The notes below the pieces were generated by a model, which did not search any database, was not told where the DNA came from, and saw only the letters and a program-made list of their open reading frames with translations. Position numbers and translations under genes: made by a program. Positions 36,422 to 45,736 of a stretch of 64,000 nucleotides of DNA are shown here, piece after piece (position 1 is the first letter of the stretch; every line of letters begins with the position of its first letter). Source of the stretch: JBCBTD01 sp039818825 (GTDB lineage Bacteria; Pseudomonadota; Alphaproteobacteria; Geminicoccales; Geminicoccaceae); assembly GCA_039818825.1 (NCBI GenBank), contig JBCBTD010000018.1, positions 1-64,000 of the forward strand. The letters are read 5' to 3'.

Positions 36422-37396
36422 ATGGTTCTGGCGATCGTGCAGCAAATCCATGGCGGGCCCGAAGTGCTCGAACCGGTCGAGGTCGAGGTGACGGCGCCGG
36501 GTGAGGGCGAAGTCCAGGTTCGGCACGTCGCCATCGGTCTCAACTTCATCGACTGCTACGTGCGCTCCGGGCTGTACCCGCTGCTGCAGCCGCCGGGGAC
36601 GATCGGCATGGAGGCGGCGGGCATCGTCGAGGCATTCGGCCCCGGCGTGGGGGGGTTGGCCAAGGGTGACCGGGTCGCCTACGTCTACAACGGGCTCGGT
36701 GCCTACGCGGAGGTCCGAAACGTGCCCGCCCGCTGGCTGGTCAAGCTGCCCGAGGGCGTCGACGAGCGTCAAGCAGCAGCGATGATGCTCAAGGGCATGA
36801 CCGCCGAGTACCTGCTGCACCGCATGACCCAGGCGAGCGTCGGCGACCGGCTGCTGGTCCACGCGGCGGCCGGTGGAGTCGGGCTGATCTTGTGCGCCTG
36901 GGCCAAGGCCAAGGGCTGCACCGTGGTCGGCACGGTCAGCACCGAGGCCAAGGCAGCGCTCGCCAAGGCGGCCGGTGCCGATCACATCATCGTCGGCAAG
37001 GGCACCGACTTCGCCGACGCGGTCCTCGAAGCCACCGACGGCAAAGGCTGCAAGTACGTCTACGACGGCATCGGCAAGGACAGCTTCGAGGGCTCGCTGG
37101 CGTCCCTGGAGAAGCACGGCCACCTCGTCAGCTACGGCAATGCGTCGGGCATGGTGCCGCCCGTGAACATCGGGGTGCTCACCCCGAAATGCGCCCGCGT
37201 CTCCCGCCCGTCGCTTTTCCCGCACATTGCGACCCGCGAAGAGCTGGACGAGATCGCCGGCAATCTCCTCGGCGCCATCGCCGACGGCACGGTGAAGGTC
37301 GACGTCAACCAGACCTATCCGTTGGCGGAGGCGGCACGCGCTCATGCCGACCTCGAGGCGCGAAAGACGACCGGGCAGACGGTGCTGTTGCCTTAG
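36422..37396 (+). CDS. NADPH:quinone reductase, zinc-free MDR family (QorA-like)
   Basis: About 324 residues. The GroES-like domain has HVAIGLNFIDCYVRSGLYP, and the Rossmann domain contains the AAAGGVGLI nucleotide motif. There are no zinc-site Cys clusters, as in quinone reductases of this type. GGGAGG precedes the ATG. It follows the aminotransferase by 27 bases on the same strand, so the two may be co-transcribed, though no functional link is obvious. Confidence 0.93.
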   Translation: MVLAIVQQIHGGPEVLEPVEVEVTAPGEGEVQVRHVAIGLNFIDCYVRSGLYPLLQPPGTIGMEAAGIVEAFGPGVGGLAKGDRVAYVYNGLGAYAEVRNVPARWLVKLPEGVDERQAAAMMLKGMTAEYLLHRMTQASVGDRLLVHAAAGGVGLILCAWAKAKGCTVVGTVSTEAKAALAKAAGADHIIVGKGTDFADAVLEATDGKGCKYVYDGIGKDSFEGSLASLEKHGHLVSYGNASGMVPPVNIGVLTPKCARVSRPSLFPHIATREELDEIAGNLLGAIADGTVKVDVNQTYPLAEAARAHADLEARKTTGQTVLLP

Positions 37397-37643
37397 CGCA
37401 TCGACGGATCCGCAAGATCCTGCTCCGAGCCGGTTCTGATGCCAGCTATTCGGCGGTGGCCGGCCTGAAATGGAGCTGCGATGCAGGGACCATCAGGGCC
37501 GTTTGGAGCCCAAAGTTACCGATGCTGCGGGGCGCCGGAATGGGCGCTTCGGCGAATGGTCCGGTTTTCGATATGGCGTTCCGCTAGATGTAGCCGCTCG
37601 CAATCATCCTCGGTTTTGCTCGAAGGTGCGCGCCCCAAGCGAA

Positions 37644-38312
37644 CTACGATCCGCGTTGTGAGGTAGCGAGTGCGCCGCCGAGCGCGACGAGAACACCGCC
37701 TCCGACCGCCTCGATCCATTCGATGACGCGCGCGCGCATCAGACGGGCCGAGAGCGCGGAGGCGATGCCGTAGAAGACGAGGACTGGAAGCTCCAGGAGA
37801 ACGGAGACGAGCCCGAGCACCACGAGCTGAAGTGCGACGTTGTCGTCCGGCGAGATGAACTGCGGAAGAATCGCGACGAAGAAGGCGATGTTCTTGGGGT
37901 TCGAAGCTTGAAGCGTGAAGCCCTGCGAGAAAGACCGAAGCGCCGTCTGACGAACCTGCGGGGCCGTGGCCTGAGCCTCGTTGAGGTCCAGTCCCCCGCC
38001 AAGCGAACGTTCGCGCCAGAGCCGCTTGGCCAGCGGCGCGATCATCCCGATTCCGAGATAGACGAGGTAGGCCGCGCCCAGCCACTTGACGATCGTGAAC
38101 AGAGTTGCGCTCGCGAGGATCAGGGCACCGACGCCGAGTGCGGAGAGGGTAAAGAACAATGCGTTGGTCGAAAGTATCCCTAAGGTCGCCATGAAGCCGA
38201 CCCGAAAACCGTGGCGCATGGACAGCCCGATCACGAGCAGCACTGCCGGACCTGGCGTGAGCGACAACAAGAATTCCGTTAGCGCGAAAAGCGCGAGCGT
38301 GCCGAGGTCCAT
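37644..38312 (-). CDS. LysE/RhtB family amino acid exporter
   Basis: About 222 residues with six helices. Diagnostic segments are LSLTPGPAVLLVIGLSMRHGFRVG and ASNPKNIAFFVAILPQFI. Members export threonine, homoserine, lysine or similar amino acids. It is flanked by short intergenic regions with no visible partner. Confidence 0.92.
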   Translation of the reverse strand: MDLGTLALFALTEFLLSLTPGPAVLLVIGLSMRHGFRVGFMATLGILSTNALFFTLSALGVGALILASATLFTIVKWLGAAYLVYLGIGMIAPLAKRLWRERSLGGGLDLNEAQATAPQVRQTALRSFSQGFTLQASNPKNIAFFVAILPQFISPDDNVALQLVVLGLVSVLLELPVLVFYGIASALSARLMRARVIEWIEAVGGGVLVALGGALATSQRGS

Positions 38313-38517
38313 TCCAAAGATTCCCTAGTCTAGTCCACGCAATTTAGGCCGAAGTCATGAAGACTAACCATCCCAACGTTCTGCGGAACTCGTCCCTAGA
38401 GCATGCCGCGCCGAAACAGGCCTTCATCCACAGCGCAGCGAAAGCCCGGTTTGCCCGCAAAGCCCCATTGGCGAGTCGAACGTCGACGTCTCGGACGATC
38501 CGAGCGCGCCGGCTGTT

Positions 38518-39342
38518 TTAGCCGCGTCCTTCGCCGGCGGCGAGGTGTCGTTCCAAGCGACGGACCGCCCAGGAGACGACCAGCACCAGCACGAGATATT
38601 CGAGCACCAAGAACGTGTAGATCTCGAGCGGCCGGTAGAGGGTCGTCACCAGCTCGTTGGCGCGGCGGGTGAGGTCGGCGAGGCCGATGACGGAGACGAG
38701 AGCGCTCATCTTCAGGACGATGACGAACTGGTTACCGAGTGCCGGAAGGATGCGCCGGACCGCCTGGGGCAGGATGACCAGGCGGAAGCGCTGCCAGGGC
38801 GTCAGGCCCAGTGCCTGGGCCGCTTCGTGCTGACCGCGGCCGATCGATTGGATGCCGGCGCGGAACACCTCGGCCATGAAGGCGCTCTCGCAAATCGCCA
38901 GCGCCAGCACGCCCGAGGTGAAGACGTCGAGGCTGACGCCCAGCACGACCGGCAGGCCGTAATGCACCCAGAGCAGCATCACCAAGGTCGGCACGGCGCG
39001 AAAGACTTCGACGAAGCCGCGGTTGAAGGCGCGCGCCCAGCGGTCTTCGGAGAGGCCGGGCAATGCCACGAGCAAGCCGAGCACCGTCGCCAGCAAGGTC
39101 GCGAGGACCGATACCTGGATCGTGATCCAAAGCCCGCCCACGAGGAACGCGAGATTGGTCGAGCCGGCTTCGGTCGTCGGCAGGACGACGTACCAACCCC
39201 AGCGATAGGCGCCCTCGGCGCTGACGGCCATGGTCACCACCACGGCGAGTGCGGTGATCGCCAGCCCCAGGCCCACCGCCCAAGGCGAGATCGGTCGCGC
39301 AGGCGGCGGCGGTGGGGTGCGGTTGGCGATCGCGTTCGACAT
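38518..39342 (-). CDS. Amino acid-type ABC transporter permease
   Basis: About 274 residues. A hydrophilic N-terminal 22 residues are followed by membrane helices with the binding-protein-dependent loop (QSIGRGQHEAAQALGLTPWQRFRLVILPQA) that contacts the ATPase. Ending in LEYLVLVLVVSWAVRRLERHL is typical of HisM/GlnP permeases. It is divergent from a matching family-3 binding protein gene. No ATPase gene is in the neighbourhood. Confidence 0.92.
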   Translation of the reverse strand: MSNAIANRTPPPPPARPISPWAVGLGLAITALAVVVTMAVSAEGAYRWGWYVVLPTTEAGSTNLAFLVGGLWITIQVSVLATLLATVLGLLVALPGLSEDRWARAFNRGFVEVFRAVPTLVMLLWVHYGLPVVLGVSLDVFTSGVLALAICESAFMAEVFRAGIQSIGRGQHEAAQALGLTPWQRFRLVILPQAVRRILPALGNQFVIVLKMSALVSVIGLADLTRRANELVTTLYRPLEIYTFLVLEYLVLVLVVSWAVRRLERHLAAGEGRG

Positions 39343-39463
39343 CGGCGGTCCTCTCTCGGTCTCGTGTCGCGCTTCGGGGCTCGCTCTTCGAAGCAGATGC
39401 GGTAAGTGACCCTGCACCCGCCGCAGGCAACGGGTGTCGCGGCTGGACTGGGAGAACCACGAC

Positions 39464-40243
39464 GTGAAGACTTTCCTCAGCGCGGCCGTCGCCGTCATCG
39501 CCCTGGGTCTCGCCGTGCCGGCCAAGGCACAGACCTCGCGCCTCCAGACGATCCTGGAAAGCGGGACCTTGCGCGTCGGCACCACCGGCGACTTCAACCC
39601 GATGAGCTTCAAGAACCCAGCGACGGGCGAGTACGAGGGCTACGACATCGACGCCGTCACCAAGCTGGCGTCGGACATGGGCGTCGCCATCGAGTGGGTG
39701 CCGACCGAGTGGAAGACGCTGGTCGCCGGACTGGTCGCCGACAAGTACGACATGACGACCAGCGCCTCCTTGTCGGTCGACCGCGCCAAGGTTGCCGGTT
39801 TCAGCGACCCGTACGTCACTTTTGCCACCGTACCGATGATGCTGGAGGCCAACGTCGCGGACTACGCCGATTGGGCGGATCTCGATCGGCCTGACGCGAC
39901 GATCGCGGTGACCCTCGGAACGGTGTTCGAGCAACAGGCGCGGAGCTACTTCGACAATGCCGAAATCCTCACCGTCGAAGCGCCGGCGCGCGAGTGGCAG
40001 GAGGTGCTCGCTGGCCGTGCCACGGCGAGCATCACCAGCAACGTCGATGCCGCGGCGCTCATCACGCGGTTTCCCGAACTGGCCGTGGTGCCGGTGACCG
40101 AGGCCCGGAGCCGCCGCCCAGGGGCGTTCCTGCTGCCCCAGGACGATCAGATCTGGATCAACTTCGTGAACCATTGGGTCGAGTTGCACCACGAGAACGG
40201 CTTCTTCGACGAGTTGATGGCCAACTGGCAGATCTCGGACTGA
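39464..40243 (+). CDS. ABC transporter substrate-binding protein, family 3
   Basis: About 259 residues from a GTG preceded by GGAGAA. A signal peptide (cleaved near PAKAQTS) is followed by the family-3 fold with GTLRVGTTGDFNPMSFKNP and EGYDIDAVTKLASDMGV. It resembles polar amino acid-binding and cyclohexadienyl-dehydratase-like proteins. It is divergent from the permease gene, 121 bases apart, so they probably serve one transporter. Confidence 0.9.
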   Translation: MKTFLSAAVAVIALGLAVPAKAQTSRLQTILESGTLRVGTTGDFNPMSFKNPATGEYEGYDIDAVTKLASDMGVAIEWVPTEWKTLVAGLVADKYDMTTSASLSVDRAKVAGFSDPYVTFATVPMMLEANVADYADWADLDRPDATIAVTLGTVFEQQARSYFDNAEILTVEAPAREWQEVLAGRATASITSNVDAAALITRFPELAVVPVTEARSRRPGAFLLPQDDQIWINFVNHWVELHHENGFFDELMANWQISD

Positions 40244-40256
40244 TCGCGGGCGTCGC

Positions 40257-40994
40257 TCAGAGGACGCTGCGGGCCACCAGGAAGCTGCCGAGGCCGAAGA
40301 GTGCCAAGAAGAACCAGAACCGGAACGTGGACGGATCGAGGGATTGGCGCAGCCGCTGCCCCAGCCACATCCCGCCGACGACGGCTGCGACCGCGAAGGC
40401 GACGTCGATGCCGATCGCCGGCGAAAGCGCGCCCATGAATGTCAGGTTGAGTGCCAGCGCCACCGTCGAAACGGTGAAACAGAGCCCCATGGCCTGGATC
40501 AGCTCGTCCTTTTCCAGGCCGATGGCCTGGAGGTAGGGGACGACCGGGATCGAGAAGACGCCGGTCGCTGCCGTCGCCATGCCGGTGGTCGTGCCGATGA
40601 GCGGCCCGAGCCAGTGCTGGCGCGGTGCCGCAACGGTGACGTGCAGCTTGACGAGGCCGCTCAGCGCGTAGAGTGCCAGCACCGAGCCGAGCAGGATCGT
40701 GCCGATCCGGGCGTTGGCGTCGCTCATCCAGCCGGTACCGGCGAGGGTCGCCAGCACCGCACAAGCCAGCATCGGCCAGAGCCGGACGACGAGTCTTGAG
40801 AGATTGGCACCGGCGAGCATCTGCCAGACGTTGGTCAGGAACGACGGGATCACGATCAAGGCGGCGGCCTCGACCGGCGCCATCACCACCGCCAGCAGAC
40901 CGATGGCGATCGGCGGCAAGCCCAAGCCGACCGCCCCTTTGACCGCGCCGGCGAGCCCGAACACGGCGACGACGACGAGCAGCATCCAATCCAT
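40257..40994 (-). CDS. TauE/SafE-family anion or sulfite exporter-like protein
   Basis: About 245 residues, eight helices. Features are FGLAGAVKGAVGLGLPPIAIGLLA near the start and the repeated TTGMATAATGVFSIPVVPYLQAIGLEKDELIQAMG. Members move sulfite, sulfonates or other organic anions. It converges on the substrate-binding gene 13 bases away. Confidence 0.88.
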   Translation of the reverse strand: MDWMLLVVVAVFGLAGAVKGAVGLGLPPIAIGLLAVVMAPVEAAALIVIPSFLTNVWQMLAGANLSRLVVRLWPMLACAVLATLAGTGWMSDANARIGTILLGSVLALYALSGLVKLHVTVAAPRQHWLGPLIGTTTGMATAATGVFSIPVVPYLQAIGLEKDELIQAMGLCFTVSTVALALNLTFMGALSPAIGIDVAFAVAAVVGGMWLGQRLRQSLDPSTFRFWFFLALFGLGSFLVARSVL

Positions 40995-41176
40995 GGTCGC
41001 CCCAGCTTCGGCCGCCGCACCGCGCCGGCGCCGCTCGCTCCGATGGCCGGTCGACTAGCACGGGCCGGCATCGCCGCGCCACGGCCGCTGCGGGGCGAAT
41101 GGCTCTTCGATCCTGCCATGGCGAACGGGCCAGCGAGGCCCTAGCCGCGCGGGCGCAGGTGAGGCAGGAATGCGCC

Positions 41177-41836
41177 ATGACGACCACGCTCCTCTATGCC
41201 GTCCCGGTCAGCAACTTCGCGGCGAGCATCCGGCTTTGCCTGCACCTCAAGCGTGTGCCGTTCGAGGAGCGACTGCCCCCCGGAGGCTATGGTAGCCAGG
41301 CGTACAAGGCGATCGTTCCGACCGGGACGGTGCCGGCGCTGGTCGACGGCGACGTCGTGCTCACCGAGAGCACGGTGATCGCCGAGTATCTCGACGAGCG
41401 CCATCCCCAGCCACGGCTGCTGCCGGCGACGGGAGCAGCGGCCCGGGCGCGGGTCCGCTTGCTCCAGCGCCTGCACGACAGCCGGATCGAGCCACCGCTG
41501 CGTGCGCTGTTCGCTCACGTTGCCCCGGCAATGCGCGATCCGGCTGCCGTCGAGCAGCATTGGCGCCTGTTCGGCGAACGGCTGCACGGCCTCGCCGCAT
41601 TGACCAAACCGGCGCCGTTCCTAGCCGGCAGCGGCTTCTCGCTGGCCGACCTGCCCTACCCGGCAACGTTGTTGCTGGCCGAGCGGATGGCGACCGTGCT
41701 CGAGCAGCAGTTCGAACTGCCGGCGCCGCTCGCCGCTTGGTGGAAGGCGTTGTGCAACCACGACGCCGTGGCGCCGGTCCTCGCCGACTACGCCACTGCT
41801 GTCGAGGATTGGCTGGCTTCGAAGCAAGCGCCTTGA
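41177..41836 (+). CDS. Glutathione S-transferase family protein
   Basis: About 219 residues. The thioredoxin-like domain has VSNFAASIRLCLHLKRVPFEERL, the cis-Pro in GTVPALVDGD and TESTVIAEYLDERHP. It resembles the maleylacetoacetate isomerase or zeta-like branch in its N-terminus, but no partner gene confirms this. AGGCAGGA precedes the ATG. Its stop overlaps the helicase start codon. Confidence 0.9.
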   Translation: MTTTLLYAVPVSNFAASIRLCLHLKRVPFEERLPPGGYGSQAYKAIVPTGTVPALVDGDVVLTESTVIAEYLDERHPQPRLLPATGAAARARVRLLQRLHDSRIEPPLRALFAHVAPAMRDPAAVEQHWRLFGERLHGLAALTKPAPFLAGSGFSLADLPYPATLLLAERMATVLEQQFELPAPLAAWWKALCNHDAVAPVLADYATAVEDWLASKQAP

Positions 41837-44004
41837 ACACGCCGTCCGCTTCGCCCCGCGAGCACGTCAGTGGGATCGTCGAACGGATCCTCTTCCGCAA
41901 CGAGACGACCGGCTATGCCGGGCTGCAGATCCGCGCTGGCGGGAAAGGGCGGTTGGACACAGTGGTCGGCACGGCGCCGGTGGTGGACATCGGCGACCTC
42001 GTCGACGCCGAGGGGCGTTGGGAGCACGATCCGTCCTGGGGCCGTCAGTTCCGGGCGACCTTCCTCGTCCATCGCGCGCCGGCCGGTGCTGCGGGGCTGG
42101 CCGCCTATCTCGGCTCCGGCATCGTCAAGGGTATCGGCCGAGGGCTTGCCGGGCGGCTGGTCGGGCATTTCGGTGAGGGCCTGATCGACGTGCTCGACCG
42201 CACGCCGGCGAGGCTGGCCGAAGTGAAAGGTGTCGGGCCGAAGCTCGCCGACGAGATCGCCGCCGCCTGGCGCGAGCAGAAGGGCGTGCGCGAGGTCATG
42301 CTGTTTCTCTACGAGAACGGCCTGCCGCCAGGTCGCGCCAAGCGGATCTGGGAGACCTACAAGGACCGCACGATCGCGGTGCTCCGTCAGGACCCTTATG
42401 CGCTGGCCCGCGACGTTCAGGGGATCGGCTTTCTGCTCGCCGACGACGTGGCCAGGCGTATGGGGATCGACCGCGCGGCGCCCGAGCGACACCGTGCGGG
42501 GCTCCTGCACGTGCTGAACGAGGCTGCCGGCCAGGGGCACACCGGCGTCGCCCGAGCCGAGGCGCGCGCCCTCCTGGAACAGGTGACGGGCGCCGACGAG
42601 GCCGCGTTCGACGCTGCGGTCGAGGGGCTGCTCGGGTTGCGCGCGCTGGTCATCGCCGATGACATGCTGCATCCCGAGCCCTTGGCGACGCAGGAGAGCC
42701 GGATCGCCCGAGCCGTCACCGCACGCGCCAAGGCCGAGGGCGTCGTAGACCCGGCGGCGGCCGAGCGGCGGATCGCCGACGCCGAGGCGACGCTCGCTTT
42801 GCAGTTGTCGCCGAGCCAGCGCGAAGCGGCTGCGCTCCTGCTGGACGCGAAGATCGCCGTACTGACCGGTGGCCCTGGCACGGGCAAGACGACGCTGGTG
42901 CGAACGCTGCTGGCCGCGGTCGATCTCGACGCGGACGACGTGGCGCTGGCGGCGCCGACGGGCCGTGCCGCGAAGCGTCTGACCGAGAGCACCGGCCGTG
43001 ACGCGAAGACCTTGCATCGGCTGTTGGAGGCGGAGCCCGGCCGCGCGTTCCGGCGGGGGCCTGCACGGCCGCTGGCGGCGAAGCTCATGATCGTCGACGA
43101 GGCGTCGATGGTCGACGTGACACTGATGGACGCGCTGCTCCAGGCGTTGGGCGAAGACGCGACGCTGTGGCTGGTCGGCGACGTCGACCAGCTGCCTTCG
43201 GTCGGGCCCGGCCGCGTGCTCGGCGACCTGATCGAGAGCGACGTCGTTCCGGTGGTTCGGCTGCGCGAGATCTTTCGCCAGGCGGCGGAGAGCCTGATCG
43301 TTGCCAACGCGCATCGCCTGATCCGGGGCGAGGTGCCGATGACGGCCCCTTCCGGCGCGCTCGCCGACTTCTACGTCATCGCCGTGCGCGACGCCGACGA
43401 CGCGGTGCGAAAGCTGCAGGCGCTGGTCGCCGAGCGGATGCCGCTCCGCTTCGAACTCGATCCCATGGACGACGTTCAGGTGCTTTGTCCGACCAACCGC
43501 GGGACGCTCGGCGCCAGGGCGCTCAACGACGCGCTGCGCGCGAGGCTCAACCCGGCGCCCGCCGACAGCGTCGTCCGCGGCGAGCGGTCGTTCGCGGTCG
43601 GCGATCGGGTGATGCAGACCGAGAACGACTACGATCGCGACGTCTACAACGGCGATCTCGGGCGTCTGGTCGCAATCGATCGGCAGCAGCGGACCCTGAG
43701 CGTCGACTTCGACGACCGGTCGCTCGGCTACGGGTTCGACGAATTGGACGCGTTGCAGCCGGCCTACGCGGTCACCGTGCACAAGGCCCAGGGGTCGGAG
43801 TATCCCGCGGTGGTCGTGGTACTGGCCCGTCAGCACGGGCGACTCCTGCGGCGCGATCTGGTCTATACGGCGTTGACCCGTGCCCGGCGGCTCGCGGTGT
43901 TGCTCGTCGAAGGCGACGCGCTCGCCCGTGCGGTGGCGGCGCGCTCCGCCGGCCGGCGGGTCACCCGGTTGCGGAACCTTCTTGGCGAGATGGCGGAGAG
44001 CTGA
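41833..44004 (+). CDS. RecD2-like ATP-dependent DNA helicase
   Basis: About 723 residues. An N-terminal OB-like region (VSGIVERILFRNETTGYAGLQI) precedes helix-hairpin-helix repeats (LAEVKGVGPKLADEI), as in stand-alone RecD2 and unlike RecBCD RecD. The helicase core has Walker A GGPGTGKTTL, Walker B MIVDEASMVD, GDVDQLPSVGPG, VTVHKAQGSEYP and YTALTRARRLAVLL. The TTG at 41833 overlaps the GST stop (TTGA) and gives the full conserved start. It likely unwinds DNA 5'-3' in repair or replication-fork rescue. Confidence 0.92.
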   Translation: MNTPSASPREHVSGIVERILFRNETTGYAGLQIRAGGKGRLDTVVGTAPVVDIGDLVDAEGRWEHDPSWGRQFRATFLVHRAPAGAAGLAAYLGSGIVKGIGRGLAGRLVGHFGEGLIDVLDRTPARLAEVKGVGPKLADEIAAAWREQKGVREVMLFLYENGLPPGRAKRIWETYKDRTIAVLRQDPYALARDVQGIGFLLADDVARRMGIDRAAPERHRAGLLHVLNEAAGQGHTGVARAEARALLEQVTGADEAAFDAAVEGLLGLRALVIADDMLHPEPLATQESRIARAVTARAKAEGVVDPAAAERRIADAEATLALQLSPSQREAAALLLDAKIAVLTGGPGTGKTTLVRTLLAAVDLDADDVALAAPTGRAAKRLTESTGRDAKTLHRLLEAEPGRAFRRGPARPLAAKLMIVDEASMVDVTLMDALLQALGEDATLWLVGDVDQLPSVGPGRVLGDLIESDVVPVVRLREIFRQAAESLIVANAHRLIRGEVPMTAPSGALADFYVIAVRDADDAVRKLQALVAERMPLRFELDPMDDVQVLCPTNRGTLGARALNDALRARLNPAPADSVVRGERSFAVGDRVMQTENDYDRDVYNGDLGRLVAIDRQQRTLSVDFDDRSLGYGFDELDALQPAYAVTVHKAQGSEYPAVVVVLARQHGRLLRRDLVYTALTRARRLAVLLVEGDALARAVAARSAGRRVTRLRNLLGEMAES

Positions 44005-44008
44005 GCCG

Positions 44009-44818
44009 ATGGCGATGAGCGAGGCGGATCTCGATGAGCGGCAACGGGTGGCCACCGCGGTGGTCCGCGAGGCTGCGGCGGTCGCCTTGGACTACTTCGT
44101 GCGCCGCGGCGACCTCACGATCGAGTTCAAGGGTGCGCAGGACGTCGTGTCGGTCGCGGACAAGACCGTCGAGACCCACATCCGCGATGGGTTGGCTGCG
44201 GCGTTTCCGGGCGACGGCTTCGTCGGTGAAGAACACGGCGAGGAGGGTGATCCGGATCGGGCGTGGGTCATCGACCCGATCGACGGCACCCAGAACTTCC
44301 TGCGCGGACTGCCCTACTGGACCGTGGTGCTCGCCTTCGTCGTCGACGGACGAACCGAGCTGAGCTTCACCGTCGACCCCGTGCACGACGAGCTGTACGT
44401 CGCGCGGCGCGGGCAGGGTGCCTGGCGTGACGGCGTCCCTATCCGCTGCCGGACGCCATCGGGACCTGGCGAGGCCTGCGTTGCGCTCAGCTTCGGCTTC
44501 AAGGACAGCTGGCAGCTCTACGTCGACATCCAGGCCAAGTTTCTCTCACGCGGGGTCGACATGCGGCGGCTCGGCTCCACCGCGTTGATCCTGGCGCACA
44601 TCGCCGATGGTCGGCTCGATGCCATCTACGCGCCCGGCAACCAGAGCTGGGACTGCATTGCCGGCTTGTTGCTGGTCGACGAGGCCGGCGGCCACGTGAA
44701 CGACTTTCTCGGTACCAGCGGGCTCTTGGGCCGAGGGCCGGTGGTTGCGGCGGTGCCGCCGATCGCCGCGCTCGCGACCGAGATCACCGGGGTGGCGATC
44801 GGCGGCCGCCAGGGTTGA
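44009..44818 (+). CDS. Inositol monophosphatase family enzyme
   Basis: About 269 residues. The three metal-site motifs are present: GEEHGEEGD, the DPIDGTQNFLRGLP block and WDCIAGLLLVDEAGG. The family includes inositol phosphatases, histidinol-phosphatase and PAP phosphatase (CysQ); the substrate here is not decided. GGAGAG is nine bases before the ATG; a second ATG at 44015 is possible. It is packed between the helicase and a DMT transporter. Confidence 0.93.
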   Translation: MAMSEADLDERQRVATAVVREAAAVALDYFVRRGDLTIEFKGAQDVVSVADKTVETHIRDGLAAAFPGDGFVGEEHGEEGDPDRAWVIDPIDGTQNFLRGLPYWTVVLAFVVDGRTELSFTVDPVHDELYVARRGQGAWRDGVPIRCRTPSGPGEACVALSFGFKDSWQLYVDIQAKFLSRGVDMRRLGSTALILAHIADGRLDAIYAPGNQSWDCIAGLLLVDEAGGHVNDFLGTSGLLGRGPVVAAVPPIAALATEITGVAIGGRQG

Positions 44819-45717
44819 GCGACGACGCTCTCGCGGCCACGCCGCGGGGGTCCAGCCGGGCGCTGCGGGCGGCTGCGTTGATGGTCGGCGCCAGCGCGCT
44901 GATCGCCGTGACCTCGTTGATCGCCAAGGCGCTGGGCCAGGGTGTGGGTGGGCCGGCGCTCCACCCGTTCCAGGTCAGCGCCGGCCGGTTCGTTTCCGGG
45001 TTTCTCGCCGTCGCCCTGGTCGCCGCATGGCTGCGGCCGTCGCTCGCCGGCACGCCCTGGCGGGCTCATGCGGTGCGCTCCCTTTGCGGCTGGTGCGGCG
45101 TCAGCTGTCTGTTCGCCGCCGCGGCGCAGCTGCCGCTGGCGACGGCCACGGCGCTCAGCTTCCTCTCGCCGATCGCCACCATGGCGCTGGCCATTCCGCT
45201 GCTCGGCGAAAGGGTCGGCGCCGTCCGCTGGCTCGCAGCAGCGGTGGCCCTCACCGGCGCCATGGTCTTGCTTCGTCCGGGCACCGACGCGTTCGACGTG
45301 GCCGCCTTGATCGCCCTGGCAGCGGCGCTGTTCATGGGCCTGGAGGCCATCCTCATCAAGCGCCTGACGGGCTACGAGCCGCCGCTGCGCATCCTCTTGG
45401 TGAACAACGCGTTCGGTGCGGTGATCGCGGGCAGCGTCGCTTGGTTCGTCTGGACCGAGCCGAGCGCCGGCCAGTGGCCGTTGCTGGCCCTCGTCGGCGT
45501 CGCCATGGTCGCAGCGCAGACTTGCTTCCTGTTCGCGATGCGCGGGGCGGACGCCAGCTTCGTCATCCCGTTCTTCTACGCGACGTTGATCTTCGCCGCC
45601 GCCTACGACTACGCCGTCTTTGCCGATGCACCCGATGCCTTGGGTCTGGCAGGGGCTGCCACGATCGTCGTCGGCGGCGTGATGCTGGCCGTTCTCGGTG
45701 GCCGCGAGCGGGCCTGA
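44815..45717 (+). CDS. DMT superfamily (EamA) transporter
   Basis: About 300 residues with ten helices in two EamA repeats (TATALSFLSPIATMALAIPLLGERVGAVRW and the final DYAVFADAPDALGLAGAATIVVGG). The TTG at 44815 overlaps the phosphatase stop (TTGA), repeating the arrangement two genes earlier; an ATG at 44881 is an alternative. Its substrate is unknown. It ends 19 bases before a convergent metal transporter. Confidence 0.88.
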   Translation: MSDDALAATPRGSSRALRAAALMVGASALIAVTSLIAKALGQGVGGPALHPFQVSAGRFVSGFLAVALVAAWLRPSLAGTPWRAHAVRSLCGWCGVSCLFAAAAQLPLATATALSFLSPIATMALAIPLLGERVGAVRWLAAAVALTGAMVLLRPGTDAFDVAALIALAAALFMGLEAILIKRLTGYEPPLRILLVNNAFGAVIAGSVAWFVWTEPSAGQWPLLALVGVAMVAAQTCFLFAMRGADASFVIPFFYATLIFAAAYDYAVFADAPDALGLAGAATIVVGGVMLAVLGGRERA

Positions 45718-45736
45718 TCGGGGCTCGGCGTTGGGC

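Noticed and set aside
35471..37345. In-frame upstream extension of the EamA gene (a 934-residue frame)
   Set aside because: The extension is antisense to the aminotransferase and quinone reductase genes and has no family features; the transporter proper starts at the GTG at 35470.
38358..38522. 54-residue plus-strand frame between lysE-like and ABC permease genes
   Set aside because: Basic, low-complexity product with no ribosome site or helix; it overlaps the permease stop and looks random.
41788..44055. Long minus-strand open frame opposite the RecD2-like gene
   Set aside because: Same reason: an antisense frame with no domain, over an unmistakable helicase.
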